Origin: Desulfonema limicola
GTDB taxonomy: Bacteria; Desulfobacterota; Desulfobacteria; Desulfobacterales; DYRC01
Direction: 5' to 3'
DNA length: 22,039 nucleotides
Assembly (NCBI GenBank): GCA_020718925.1
Contig: DYRC01000001.1
Coordinates: 18,800 to 40,838, forward strand
In this document: piece after piece, positions 1 to 6,888 of the stretch
How positions within the stretch are numbered: the first letter of the stretch is position 1
Layout of the letters: the number at the start of each line of letters is the position of its first letter
Notes under the pieces: generated by a model
Seen by the model: the letters and a program-made list of their open reading frames with translations, nothing else
Database searches by the model: none
What the model was told of the DNA's origin: nothing
Made by a program: the position numbers and the translations under genes

Positions 1-188
1 ATGAATTGGAAGAAAAAATCTGCAATGCGCTGGGCAATCTTATGGCACAGGAAGCGATTCCGTGTCTGGTCGGCGTTTCAGAACCGAAAAAAGGTGTTTT
101 AAGCAAAAGAAATTACAGCGAAAAAGTACAACTTGCGGCTCAAAGAGCTTTGGAAAAAATACGCGCGGGCAAAGTGAAGGGCAGATAA
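1..188 (+). CDS. HEAT-repeat-like protein, C-terminal fragment
   Basis: The reading frame is open from the left edge (frame starting at base 3) to a TAA at 186-188, so only the last 61 or so residues are visible and the true start is outside the window. The fragment has two amphipathic helices: one around the words LGNLMAQEAIPCLVG and a terminal one around LAAQRALEKIRAG. Their spacing and the AIPCL / AAQRALEKI pattern are typical of HEAT or PBS-lyase-like repeats, which act as protein-protein scaffolds. No catalytic motif is visible. It converges on the minus-strand gene ending at 259, with hairpins between them. The family call rests on pattern only. Confidence 0.5.
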   Translation, partial: ELEEKICNALGNLMAQEAIPCLVGVSEPKKGVLSKRNYSEKVQLAAQRALEKIRAGKVKGR

Positions 189-198
189 TAATCTCTTT

Positions 199-249
199 CC
201 CGGAAATGAATTTCCGGGCTATTATGTGTCGTCCCGATGGGACTTTTAT
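199..249 (+). terminator. Convergent intergenic hairpins, probable terminator
   Basis: Two hairpins lie between convergent genes. Bases 199-218 form a perfect 8-bp stem (CCCGGAAA/TTTCCGGG) with a TGAA loop. Bases 231-243 form a 5-bp stem (GTCCC-GAT-GGGAC) followed directly by TTTTATT. The second resembles a weak intrinsic terminator for the plus-strand gene ending at 188. The first has no T-run on either side. Confidence 0.5.
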
Positions 250-258
250 TGCTGTGTA

Positions 259-834
259 TCAGTTTCTTGGCTGTGAATCGTAGAGAATTGTTCCCCACAG
301 GTAAAGCTCGCCGGGCGTAATCACATTCGGCAGATGCTCCGATTGTCCGTGCCATTCTTTATAAATATCTATGGCAAGTTCGCTGCAATAATAGCGCGAT
401 GGAAAATTGAAACCGATAGTTCCCAGAAAGTCATAGCTTTTGCCAATCAACGCTCTTGCCCGTTCAATGGCTTTCTGTCTGGTTTCCGATGTTGACCACT
501 TGGGGCGGATAAGCAGCAGCCGGTATGATTTGTTCACAAATTCCGATAACCGCGTGGTGTGAATGCCCTTACCTTCGGCTTCGATAACCTGCCCGATTTC
601 GCTGTCATACACGCCGACATGACTCAGCGGAATGCCCGTAACATTGACAACCAGCGTGTCTGTGGCATGATAACCGCGTGTAACAAGCCAGTCTCCGGTC
701 ATGCCCAGCCGTCTGATCTCCTGCTCATATCTGAGGCTTTGCGCCTGATGAAGTTCCGAGTCAGGCGGTTTGATCTGGGGCTGTGCAAAGCATCCGGGAG
801 TCAGAAACAATAAGATGCAGCATAATAATTTCAT
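259..834 (-). CDS. Secreted YiiX-like NlpC/P60 cysteine hydrolase
   Basis: Read from the ATG at 834 this is a 191-residue protein. It opens with a signal peptide (MKLLCCILLFLTPGCFA), probably cleaved near residue 17. The LTPGC is not a good lipobox, although lipidation cannot be excluded. The body has the layout of the permuted NlpC/P60 group (YiiX/DUF830-like): GDWLVTRGYH, then SHVGVYD with the candidate catalytic His, an EAEGKGI strand, a helix ending in IGKSYDF, and RYYCSELAIDIYK with the candidate nucleophile Cys. Such enzymes hydrolyse amide or thioester bonds in the envelope; the substrate here is unknown. The frame is open upstream into an antitoxin-like domain, and the start at 834 has only a distant Shine-Dalgarno-like AAGGAA. 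Translation from 834 is preferred because the signal peptide would otherwise be internal. Confidence 0.65.
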   Translation of the reverse strand: MKLLCCILLFLTPGCFAQPQIKPPDSELHQAQSLRYEQEIRRLGMTGDWLVTRGYHATDTLVVNVTGIPLSHVGVYDSEIGQVIEAEGKGIHTTRLSEFVNKSYRLLLIRPKWSTSETRQKAIERARALIGKSYDFLGTIGFNFPSRYYCSELAIDIYKEWHGQSEHLPNVITPGELYLWGTILYDSQPRN

Positions 835-1059
835 AGTATTGACTTTCAGCAGTTCCTTTTCCAACTCATCCAAAGAAACAGCCTCTCCGTCAGCCAGTTC
901 TTTCAATGCCTTCTGATATGCCTTATCATCCTGATCCGAAAAAAAATCATCATCTGTAAATTCTTCCCGAATCCGAACCTGATTTTTCGGAAAACTCCTG
1001 ATAATCTCTGCAAAACGATGATATATCGTATCGCTGACTTCTAACAATACCTGCCTCAT
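835..1059 (-). CDS. Antitoxin-like small domain without its own stop codon
   Basis: About 75 residues starting MRQVLLEVSD, with a good ribosome site (AAAGGA, 7 nt before the ATG at 1059). The short strand, the helix around TIYHRFAEIIRSF, the acidic linker and the end SLDELEKELLK look like a small type II antitoxin. No toxin gene follows. The frame has no stop and runs straight into the YiiX-like gene at 834. A one-base frame change just before the junction would create TGA overlapping the next ATG (ATGA), the usual arrangement of coupled genes. This may therefore be a recently frameshifted orphan antitoxin, a real fusion, or a sequencing error. An in-frame ATG at 1104 is a less likely start. 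Confidence 0.45.
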
Positions 1060-1104
1060 TGCCATATCCTTTGGTCGAATCAGTCTATAACCCACTTTAC
1101 GCAA

Positions 1105-1280
1105 TGCAATAAAAAAAGTCTGAAAGGCTGTTATGATTATAGCAGAATCACATCATAAGATATTGTACCCCGAAGGGTAAATATCTCATCCCTTCGGGAT
1201 TCAGATGATTCCGAATATATCGTTTTTCTATAACAATATCAACCCTTCGGATTTCATTTTGCACTTTGCACTGCTTTTTT
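1105..1280. repeat. Intergenic inverted repeat CCCGAAGGG/CCCTTCGGG
   Basis: The 176-base gap holds no gene. A perfect 9-bp inverted repeat (1169-1177 with 1190-1198, 12-nt loop) is followed by a third CCCTTCGG word near 1243. There is no T-run after the stem in either direction, so this is a structured repeat or processing site rather than a classic terminator for paaK. Confidence 0.5.
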
Positions 1281-2564
1281 TCACTTTCGGTCATCAAAGA
1301 CCCGCCTGCTTTTTCTTTCCGTGCGGGGCAGATCGCCGTAACTCACGATTTCCACCTGAGAACGCACCAGAATTTTGCGGCGGATTTCGGTTGCCACTTT
1401 TTCAGCCAGATACGCATCATCTGCGGGACCTGCCTTGATTCCGCGCTCAACCCTGATGATCATCATATCCCGCCCGTCTTCCCGCTGTTTCAGGTGAATC
1501 TGAAATTCGCTGCCCACGCCTTCAATCCGGCTTAAAACATGGTCAATCTGACTCGGATAAATATTGACCGCACGATAAATAAACATATCATCGGTTCTGC
1601 CCACAATCCGGTCATGTCGGGGAAAAGGAACGCCGCAGGCACATGGGGCGTCTATAATCCGGGTAACGTCATGGGTGCGATAGCGAATCAGCGGACTTGC
1701 TTCTTTGCACAAGGTGGTTACGACCAATTCCCCCGAAGTTCCGGGCGGCACAGGTTTGAGTGTAATCGGATCAATGATTTCAAAAATAAAATGATCTGCC
1801 CAGAAATGAATGCCGTTATGAAATTCGCAATCCAAGCCGGTTCCGGGTCCGTAAAGCTCAGTCAGTCCGTAAATATCAAAAATATGCTCGACATTCATCA
1901 ATTCTCTGATGCGCTTCCGCATTGCCTCACTGTGGCGTTCCGCGCCCATGATGATTTTTTTGACTTTGATTTTGGACAGCAGCCCCCGCTTCTGAATTTC
2001 TTCTGCCATCAGCAATGCCATAGATGCGGTGGCGCAGAATACGGTGGTTTCCATATCTGCCATCATATCGCAGTGCATATCCGCATTGGCAGGACCCAAC
2101 GGCACGGACATTGCCCCGAATCGCTCACATCCGTTCTGAAAGCCCGCGCCCGCAGTCCACAGCCCGTATCCGACCGCAATCTGCACCCGGTCTTCACGGC
2201 TCAACCCGGCAATTTCATAGCACCGCGCAAAGAGATTTGCCCAAGTATCAATGTCTTTCTGGGTATAGCATAAAACCTTACGCTTGCCGGTCGTGCCGGA
2301 AGACGCATGAATGCGGACAATCTGCTCAAACGGAACGGATCGCAGGGGAAACGGATAGCCGCTTTGCAAATCTTCTTTATCTGTAAAGGGCAGATGTTCC
2401 AAATCTGACAGAGAGCGAATATTTTCGGGCTTTAGTCCGGCATCTTGAAATTTTTTCCGGTAAAACGGCGAGTTATTGTACGCATGGGCAGTTGTCCATT
2501 GAAGCCCCTGCAATTGAATGGTGTTAAGTTTTTCTTGGGTCAGATCTTTTGGGATAAAACTCAT
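1281..2564 (-). CDS. paaK: Phenylacetate-CoA ligase family (PaaK-like) enzyme
   Basis: A 427-residue AMP-binding enzyme of normal PaaK length. Visible motifs are the phosphate-binding loop SSGTTGK (residues 88-94), the adenylate-forming motif YGLTE (232-236), RYRTHD (294-299), the hinge region GRTDDMF (322-328) followed by a VNIYP strand, and a C-terminal LPRTERKSRRV segment carrying the lysine of the C-domain. A CACG cluster at 308-311 matches the metal-binding knuckle common in PaaK. It activates aryl acids such as phenylacetate or indoleacetate to CoA thioesters with ATP. The start overlaps the iorB stop (TGATG), with AAGGAG 6 nt upstream, so the two are translationally coupled. With IorB it probably handles products of aromatic amino-acid degradation. 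Exact substrate not determinable. Confidence 0.9.
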   Translation of the reverse strand: MSFIPKDLTQEKLNTIQLQGLQWTTAHAYNNSPFYRKKFQDAGLKPENIRSLSDLEHLPFTDKEDLQSGYPFPLRSVPFEQIVRIHASSGTTGKRKVLCYTQKDIDTWANLFARCYEIAGLSREDRVQIAVGYGLWTAGAGFQNGCERFGAMSVPLGPANADMHCDMMADMETTVFCATASMALLMAEEIQKRGLLSKIKVKKIIMGAERHSEAMRKRIRELMNVEHIFDIYGLTELYGPGTGLDCEFHNGIHFWADHFIFEIIDPITLKPVPPGTSGELVVTTLCKEASPLIRYRTHDVTRIIDAPCACGVPFPRHDRIVGRTDDMFIYRAVNIYPSQIDHVLSRIEGVGSEFQIHLKQREDGRDMMIIRVERGIKAGPADDAYLAEKVATEIRRKILVRSQVEIVSYGDLPRTERKSRRVFDDRK

Positions 2565-3100
2565 CAGATGCTCCTTGAATATCCTGTTTCCAACGCTTTC
2601 AGAGAATCAGTCAGCATCTTCGGTTTCTTGTGAAGCCGCTTTTCCAATACTGCTCTGATCTCTTCAACAGCGCAGAATAATTTCTTTTTTGCCAATGCAA
2701 GCCCCAGCACAATCATGTTCACAGATTTGGGATTTCCGATGTCCTGAGCCAGCAAGTCCGCATTTAACGCGGTCGTCTGAATTTCGGTCTCAATTGCCGA
2801 TGGGCTGTTGATTGCCGCCCAGCCGCCGGATTTCACAAACGCGCCGTGCTGTGCCATGTTTTCTGCTTTAAGCGCGATTAATCCGTCCGCATGACCGGGG
2901 CGGATAAGCGGACTTGAAAAATCGCCGACTTTCAGATGCGAAATGACCGTGCCGCCGCGCTGCGCCATGCCGTGAGTTTCTGAGGTAAAAACAGGCAGCC
3001 CTTTGTCAATCGCCGCGTCTGCCAAAAGTCCGGTGATAAACAACACCCCCTGACCGCCCACGCCGCTGATGACAATCTGCTGCCGAATATCTTCATTCAT
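2564..3100 (-). CDS. iorB: Indolepyruvate ferredoxin oxidoreductase, beta subunit
   Basis: A 178-residue protein of the gamma/beta pyruvate-oxidoreductase family. It begins with the Rossmann-like motif VISGVGGQGVLFITG, then SETHGMAQRGGTVISHLK, the signature of IorB-type subunits. The enzyme oxidatively decarboxylates arylpyruvates to aryl-CoA with ferredoxin as acceptor. The TPP-binding alpha subunit IorA is not in this window, which is unusual because iorA normally sits next to iorB. It overlaps the preceding small gene by ATGA and the following paaK by TGATG, giving a tightly coupled trio. It may partner with a distant IorA. Confidence 0.88.
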   Translation of the reverse strand: MNEDIRQQIVISGVGGQGVLFITGLLADAAIDKGLPVFTSETHGMAQRGGTVISHLKVGDFSSPLIRPGHADGLIALKAENMAQHGAFVKSGGWAAINSPSAIETEIQTTALNADLLAQDIGNPKSVNMIVLGLALAKKKLFCAVEEIRAVLEKRLHKKPKMLTDSLKALETGYSRSI

Positions 3101-3309
3101 CGGTATCGTTCCTTTTTTTTAACTATATCCTCAACATCTTTGCTTCCATCAAGCATCCTTCGGATATAATCCCGTTCAGCTTTCACCTGCCTGAGCTGAT
3201 CTTCCAATGCCTCACGCTTGTGAGACGGGGCAGTTTCTATCTTTTTTTCCAGTGTTTCCACTTCCCGAATCATCCGATACAAATCTTTTGCAATCAATGT
3301 GATAGACAT
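3097..3309 (-). CDS. Small coiled-coil protein upstream of iorB
   Basis: The start chosen is the ATG at 3309, giving 70 residues; a longer reading back to 3570 only traverses antisense of the neighbouring SLOG-like gene. Residues 6-50 are strongly helical and charged (REVETLEKKIETAPSH, then LEDQLRQVKAERDYIR), a clear two-helix coiled coil with no cysteines or transmembrane segment. The stop overlaps the iorB ATG in an ATGA motif, so it is co-translated with IorB. Function unknown. The coupling suggests an accessory or assembly role for the oxidoreductase, which is an inference from position only. Confidence 0.6.
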   Translation of the reverse strand: MSITLIAKDLYRMIREVETLEKKIETAPSHKREALEDQLRQVKAERDYIRRMLDGSKDVEDIVKKKERYR

Positions 3310-3340
3310 ATCATTTTTATCCGAATTTTGACAGATGGTT

Positions 3341-3360
3341 ATCCCCCTAAAAAGGGGGAT
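3341..3360. repeat. Perfect GC-rich palindrome, terminator-like
   Basis: ATCCCCCT and AGGGGGAT flank an AAAA loop, an 8-bp perfect stem. It lies in the 64-base gap between two minus-strand genes. Base composition resembles the larger CCCCTCCCC-type elements elsewhere in the window. No T-run follows on the minus strand, so it is better called a short palindromic repeat than a terminator. Confidence 0.6.
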
Positions 3361-3373
3361 ATGGCAAGTTAAA

Positions 3374-3922
3374 TCATATAAACGATCTTTCAAACAAATC
3401 CCGAATGGCTTTTTTGCCGTTTTCTTCAAGAAACCGCGTCCCGGTTCCGGCAAAAAGACTTTGTCGGATGACAGGCTCACCGCAATCAATCCATTCTGTC
3501 TGATTCCATGAAAACCATGCCCCGCGCTTCTGATCAAACACACATAAGGGTTTGTTGCACAATTTGGCAAACTCCGCGCCCCATCCTGTGCCGCCTTTTA
3601 CGGTGTTATCTGCCAGTATTTCTCCGACCACATAAATTTCCTGCCCGCTGTTAATCTGATACCAGATGGTTTGCAGAATTTTGCGGAATGTCGGGTTGTC
3701 CGTGTAACGGCGATTCATCAGGCGTGAAACATATTCAAGGCTGATGTCTCCGTTTTTCAATTCTTTCTGAGTCAGAAAGCGCAAGCCGCGCTGTCGGGCT
3801 ATGGCGTGTCCTTCAAAGGTAAAATTCACTTCCTCAATTCCGACGCGTTCCGCGTTTGCACCGAATTCCGCTTCAGCCCCGTTCGCGCCGCCGCTGAAGA
3901 GAATGCTTTCCTGCTTGTTCAT
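3374..3922 (-). CDS. SLOG-like Rossmann-fold protein, function unknown
   Basis: A 182-residue protein with a clean ribosome site (AAGGAA, 6 nt before the ATG at 3922). It opens with SILFSGGANGAEAEF, a glycine-rich loop after the first strand, and has IYVVGEIL near residue 95-102 followed by VKGGTGWGAEFAKL. The SGGA...GGTGWG pair resembles nucleotide-binding loops of the SLOG superfamily (DprA, LOG and TRPM-type Rossmann domains). The end (GTGTRFLEENGKKAI) is helical. No transmembrane segment. It lies upstream of the coiled-coil/iorB/paaK genes on the same strand with a palindrome between, so shared transcription is possible but unproved. I cannot name a substrate. Confidence 0.5.
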   Translation of the reverse strand: MNKQESILFSGGANGAEAEFGANAERVGIEEVNFTFEGHAIARQRGLRFLTQKELKNGDISLEYVSRLMNRRYTDNPTFRKILQTIWYQINSGQEIYVVGEILADNTVKGGTGWGAEFAKLCNKPLCVFDQKRGAWFSWNQTEWIDCGEPVIRQSLFAGTGTRFLEENGKKAIRDLFERSFI

Positions 3923-4052
3923 AGTTGTTCCTTTCTTGAATGAGACCTGCGTATTTTAAATATCTCATTGTTAATAATGTACTTTTTTTCATCAGCATTG
4001 TCAATACAAAGCCATCGCCATTTTAAAAAAACATGATGAGGTCTGATACCGA
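3923..4052. other. Upstream region of the SLOG-like gene
   Basis: AT-rich intergenic DNA that must hold the promoter of the minus-strand gene starting at 3922. I see no confident promoter boxes and no small gene here. Confidence 0.4.
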
Positions 4053-4146
4053 TTCACCCCTCCCCCGGACCCTCCCCTGAAAGGAGAGGGGAGTAGTGAT
4101 GTCTCCCCCTTCCCTTTCAGGGAAGGGGTCCGGGGGGTTAGGTGAG
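4053..4146. repeat. GC-rich palindromic element (copy 1)
   Basis: A 94-base element with TCAC at the left and GTGA at the right, forming an overall imperfect inverted repeat (CCCCCGGACC against GGTCCGGGGG). Inside is a near-perfect hairpin at 4106-4128 (10-bp stem CCCCTTCCCT/AGGGAAGGGG, 3-nt loop) and a second one around CCTGAAAGG. Related elements lie at 13462-13586, 19776-19848, 20990-21082 and 21887-22039. Its right end coincides exactly with the left end of the duplicated argH leader (4147). Confidence 0.8.
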
Positions 4147-4254
4147 TTTGAAAATTTTTTATTGCAATCTTTACATGAATTATGCCAAAATTTGAAATTC
4201 TATTTTAAAAAAAGAGGATAGTCATGTCTGAAAAACCTTGGGACGGCAGATTTG
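4147..4254 (+). repeat. Duplicated argH leader, upstream copy
   Basis: 108 bases that match 5298-5405 with only four substitutions that I count and no gaps. The repeat covers the AT-rich promoter region, the ribosome site (AAAGAGGAT), the ATG and the first ten codons of argH. The copies are offset by 1151 bases and bracket the PIN cassette. Confidence 0.9.
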
Positions 4255-4292
4255 AAATATCTAAGATATATTGCAAATTGGGAGCTGCCTGA
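4224..4292 (+). pseudogene. argH: Truncated argH 5' fragment
   Basis: An ATG with a normal ribosome site reads MSEKPWDGRF, identical to the start of intact argH at 5375, then diverges into EISKIYCKLGAA and stops at TGA 4290-4292. It is a 22-codon orphan leader, not a functional argininosuccinate lyase. It is created by the junction after base 4254 and may still be transcribed because the whole leader is duplicated. Confidence 0.85.
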
Positions 4293-4374
4293 TTTTGGAA
4301 CATGCGGGATGATGTCCTTTTTTAGGATAAGCAACCGTGATCAGATCGTCTCACGGCATGATTAGCCTATTATA
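4293..4374. terminator. Hairpin downstream of the PIN gene
   Basis: Bases 4335-4340 (CCGTGA) pair with 4351-4356 (TCACGG) around a 10-nt loop. On the minus strand the stem is followed by TTGCTTAT, which is only mildly T-rich. It could end the minus-strand PIN transcript. Weak evidence. Confidence 0.3.
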
Positions 4375-4878
4375 TCAATAATTAACATAATTTCTCAGAT
4401 GATTAAAATTGATGCTACTGAAGCCTTCTTTTATGCAATATGAAGATAGTTTATAATCATCTGTAATTATAAGATATTTTTCTTTAGCTAATTTTAAAAG
4501 CCCCCTATCTGTTATGCCAAATTTTATAAATAGATTATCTTTTGATATTTCAGATGATTGTACATATTCTTCAGTGGTTTTTTGTATAAACATTGATAAT
4601 AATTCAAAAAATTTCTTTTTTATGTTATCATTGAGCTGACCTCCGAGATTACTAACCTCTGTCAGAATATTAGGAGTAGTAATAATTTTTTTGAATTTAC
4701 GAATAAGTTCATCCAATATCTGAAAATCCTCGACACAATATCTGCTATTTGTCCTTTTGAACTTAGTTATCAATTGCGGGTCTATACATCCTAAAAGATA
4801 AACAAGCAGCAGATTCGTGTCTATTACTACAAATTTATTTTTATGCGGAAAAGTATTTAAGTCTATCTGCTCAATCAT
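4375..4878 (-). CDS. PIN-domain nuclease, probable toxin
   Basis: From the ATG at 4878 the protein has 167 residues; an ATG at 4893 would add five. PIN acidic residues are visible: the Asp of FVVIDTNLLLVYLLG near the N-terminus, the Glu in ILTEVSNL mid-protein, and Asp residues in FGITDRGLLKLAKEKYLIITDDYKL, split here as FGITDRGLL and LIITDDYKL. PIN domains are Mg-dependent RNases and often type II toxins (VapC-like). The start overlaps the upstream partner's stop by 8 bases (ATGATTGA), implying coupled translation. The DNA is clearly more AT-rich than the host genes around it. The cassette sits between two copies of the argH leader and is transcribed against argH. Confidence 0.75.
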   Translation of the reverse strand: MIEQIDLNTFPHKNKFVVIDTNLLLVYLLGCIDPQLITKFKRTNSRYCVEDFQILDELIRKFKKIITTPNILTEVSNLGGQLNDNIKKKFFELLSMFIQKTTEEYVQSSEISKDNLFIKFGITDRGLLKLAKEKYLIITDDYKLSSYCIKEGFSSINFNHLRNYVNY

Positions 4879-5173
4879 AACATAAGGTCTCATCTACCAT
4901 TTTAACAAATGAACCATCTTGTCCTTTTAATCTGACTTGTTTATATTTTCTTTCTTTTTCCCGAACTGAGGAAGCGAACATAGCCGGTCCCTCAGTTCGG
5001 GTAGTTATACGGCCGGAATCAAAGCCTATTACAACCTTCCAAATATCAGAACTATCATCATAGTCTATTTCTTCCAATAGCTTGTTTGGTAATTTTTCAC
5101 CCTCATAAATCAGGTTAAAATATTCAAAGGCTTTTTGTATTGCGTCTTTAAGTCCAAGCATTTTTTCCTCCAT
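4871..5173 (-). CDS. Partner (putative antitoxin) of the PIN protein
   Basis: A 100-residue acidic protein starting MEEKMLGLKDAIQKAFEYF, with the helix followed by KLPNKLLEEIDYDDSS and a beta-rich core (DIWKVVIGFDSG, then KYKQVRLKGQDGSF). AGGAAAA before the ATG at 5173 (rather AT-rich context) serves as the ribosome site. I recognise it only as a small protein of the kind found next to stand-alone PIN genes; it has no obvious DNA-binding fold. Overlap with the PIN gene and first position in the pair fit an antitoxin or regulator. Role inferred from order. Confidence 0.55.
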   Translation of the reverse strand: MEEKMLGLKDAIQKAFEYFNLIYEGEKLPNKLLEEIDYDDSSDIWKVVIGFDSGRITTRTEGPAMFASSVREKERKYKQVRLKGQDGSFVKMVDETLCYD

Positions 5174-5297
5174 GAAAAAACGTTATATTTCAAATTAATC
5201 ATTGATTACAAATCAGATGCCATCTGAATCACGACATTCTATCCCTTGCCTGATTTACATATATTTTGTAATCCGAATTTTGTCAATATTTTTGAAA

Positions 5298-5405
5298 TTT
5301 GAAGATTTTTTATTGCAATTTTTACATGATTTATGCCAAAATTTCAAATTCTATTTTAAAAAAAGAGGATAGTCATGTCTGAAAAACCTTGGGACGGCAG
5401 ATTTG
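5298..5405 (+). repeat. argH leader, downstream (functional) copy
   Basis: Partner of 4147-4254. This copy is joined to intact argH. It includes the ribosome site at about 5362-5370 and the ATG at 5375. Homologous recombination between the two copies would delete exactly one leader plus the 1043-base PIN cassette. Confidence 0.9.
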
Positions 5406-6757
5406 CCGAAAAGACCGATAAACTTGTCGAAGCCTTTACGTCTTCGATTCAGGTGGATAAACAATTATATGCGTATGATATTGAAGGCAGCATTGCTCAT
5501 TGCAGAATGCTTGCAAAAACCGGCATTATCAGCGGGCAGGAAGCCGACACGCTGATTCAGGGGCTTGATGCGGTTAAGGCTGAAATCGAAGCCGGAAAAT
5601 TCCGTTATGATGACAGCCTTGAAGATATTCACATGCACATCGAATCGCGGCTGGGCGAAATTGTGGGAAATGTTGCAAAAAAACTTCATACCGCAAGAAG
5701 CCGCAACGATCAGGTCGCGCTGGATATACGCCTGTATTTGCGCGCTGAAACGCGGGCAATTATCAAAAGCTTATCTGATCTGAGAAAAGCCATTGTCAAT
5801 CTTGCAGAAAATCACACTGATGTTGTTTTGCCCGGATATACGCATCTGCAGCGCGCCCAGCCTGTGTTGCTGGCTCATCATCTCATGGCGTATTATGAAA
5901 TGTTTAGCAGAGATCAGGCGCGGTTTGAGGATTGTCTGAAGCGGATCAATGTCATGCCTTTAGGCAGCGCGGCATTAGCCGGAACGACCTATCCGATTGA
6001 CCGGCATTATACAGCTCAACTGCTTGATTTCCCAAATGTATCTGCAAACAGCATGGACAGCGTGGCAGACCGGGATTTTGCGATTGAATTTTTATCTGCG
6101 GCAAGTTTGTGCATGGTTCATTTTTCAAGATTATCTGATGAGATGATTTTATGGTCTTCTTCGGAATTTGCGTTTATTGAAATTTCAGATGCGTTCACGA
6201 CCGGCAGCAGCATTATGCCGCAAAAGAAAAATCCGGATGTGTGCGAATTGGTTCGGGGCAAAACCGGGCGCGTATTCGGGAGTCTGATAGCACTTCTGAC
6301 GCTGATGAAATCACTGCCCATGACCTATAACCGCGATATGCAGGAAGACAAAGAGCCGGTGTTTGACGCGGTAAATACGCTGAAATCCTGCATTGCGGTT
6401 TATACGGAGATGCTGCCCAATATCGCCATCAGAAAAGAAACCATGCGCCAAGCTGCTGAAAAAGGATTTCTTAACGCCACAGATTTGGCGGATTATCTTG
6501 CATCCAAGGGGATGCCTTTCAGAGAAGCGCACGGATGCTCAGGCAGGGCTGTTGCTTTTGCGCTGTCTCAAAACAAAGAAATTCACGACCTTGAGCTTTG
6601 GGAATTGAAAAAATTTTCAGATATGATTGAGGCGGATATTTTTGATTTTTTAACCACAGAGCAGATGATCAGCAGAAGAACTTCTTTTGGCGGAACCGCT
6701 TTGGAAAATGTGAAGCAGGCAATTGAGCAAGCCCGAAAGGAATTGAAAACACAATGA
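5375..6757 (+). CDS. argH: Argininosuccinate lyase
   Basis: A 460-residue enzyme of typical length that splits argininosuccinate into arginine and fumarate, the last step of arginine synthesis, in the cytoplasm. Visible family features are WDGRF at the N-terminus, the HTARSRNDQVALD block, LPGYTHLQRAQPV with a conserved His at 157, and the fumarase/aspartase signature GSSIMPQKKNPD (277-288) in the mobile catalytic loop. The ATG at 5375 has AAAGAGGAT about 7 nt upstream. The stop overlaps the ATG of a small lipoprotein gene (ATGA). Its leader and first ten codons are also present 1151 bases upstream, because of the PIN-cassette insertion. Confidence 0.97.
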   Translation: MSEKPWDGRFAEKTDKLVEAFTSSIQVDKQLYAYDIEGSIAHCRMLAKTGIISGQEADTLIQGLDAVKAEIEAGKFRYDDSLEDIHMHIESRLGEIVGNVAKKLHTARSRNDQVALDIRLYLRAETRAIIKSLSDLRKAIVNLAENHTDVVLPGYTHLQRAQPVLLAHHLMAYYEMFSRDQARFEDCLKRINVMPLGSAALAGTTYPIDRHYTAQLLDFPNVSANSMDSVADRDFAIEFLSAASLCMVHFSRLSDEMILWSSSEFAFIEISDAFTTGSSIMPQKKNPDVCELVRGKTGRVFGSLIALLTLMKSLPMTYNRDMQEDKEPVFDAVNTLKSCIAVYTEMLPNIAIRKETMRQAAEKGFLNATDLADYLASKGMPFREAHGCSGRAVAFALSQNKEIHDLELWELKKFSDMIEADIFDFLTTEQMISRRTSFGGTALENVKQAIEQARKELKTQ

Positions 6758-6888
6758 AAAAAATCTTTATCGTTGTTCTGATGGCAATATTGCTGACAGG
6801 GTGCGGCAAAAAATCACCGCCGGTGCCGCCGCAGATGAGTTTCATCTATGTTCACACCCCAGCCGCAGACTCCATGATCAGTGGCTAA
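6754..6888 (+). CDS. Small LptM-like lipoprotein
   Basis: A 44-residue protein overlapping the argH stop by ATGA. It has a short signal (MKKIFIVVLMAI), a canonical lipobox LLTGC with Cys17 as lipidation site, and a proline-rich GKKSPPVPP stretch right after it. This matches the small lipoprotein group that includes E. coli LptM/YifL, which in many proteobacteria lies beside lysA/dapF and assists LPS-transport assembly. Beyond the lipobox the tail is short and shows no further match, and no lysA follows. It may be a minimal or C-terminally altered version. Confidence 0.55.
   Translation: MKKIFIVVLMAILLTGCGKKSPPVPPQMSFIYVHTPAADSMISG

Noticed and set aside
1539..2273. 244-codon plus-strand frame opposite paaK
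   Set aside because: Shadow frame; low-complexity His/Arg-rich product and no start signal.
3310..3570. N-terminal extension of the coiled-coil gene to 157 residues
   Set aside because: The extension overlaps the SLOG-like gene on the same strand and crosses the palindrome; the product there has no protein character, so the ATG at 3309 is preferred.
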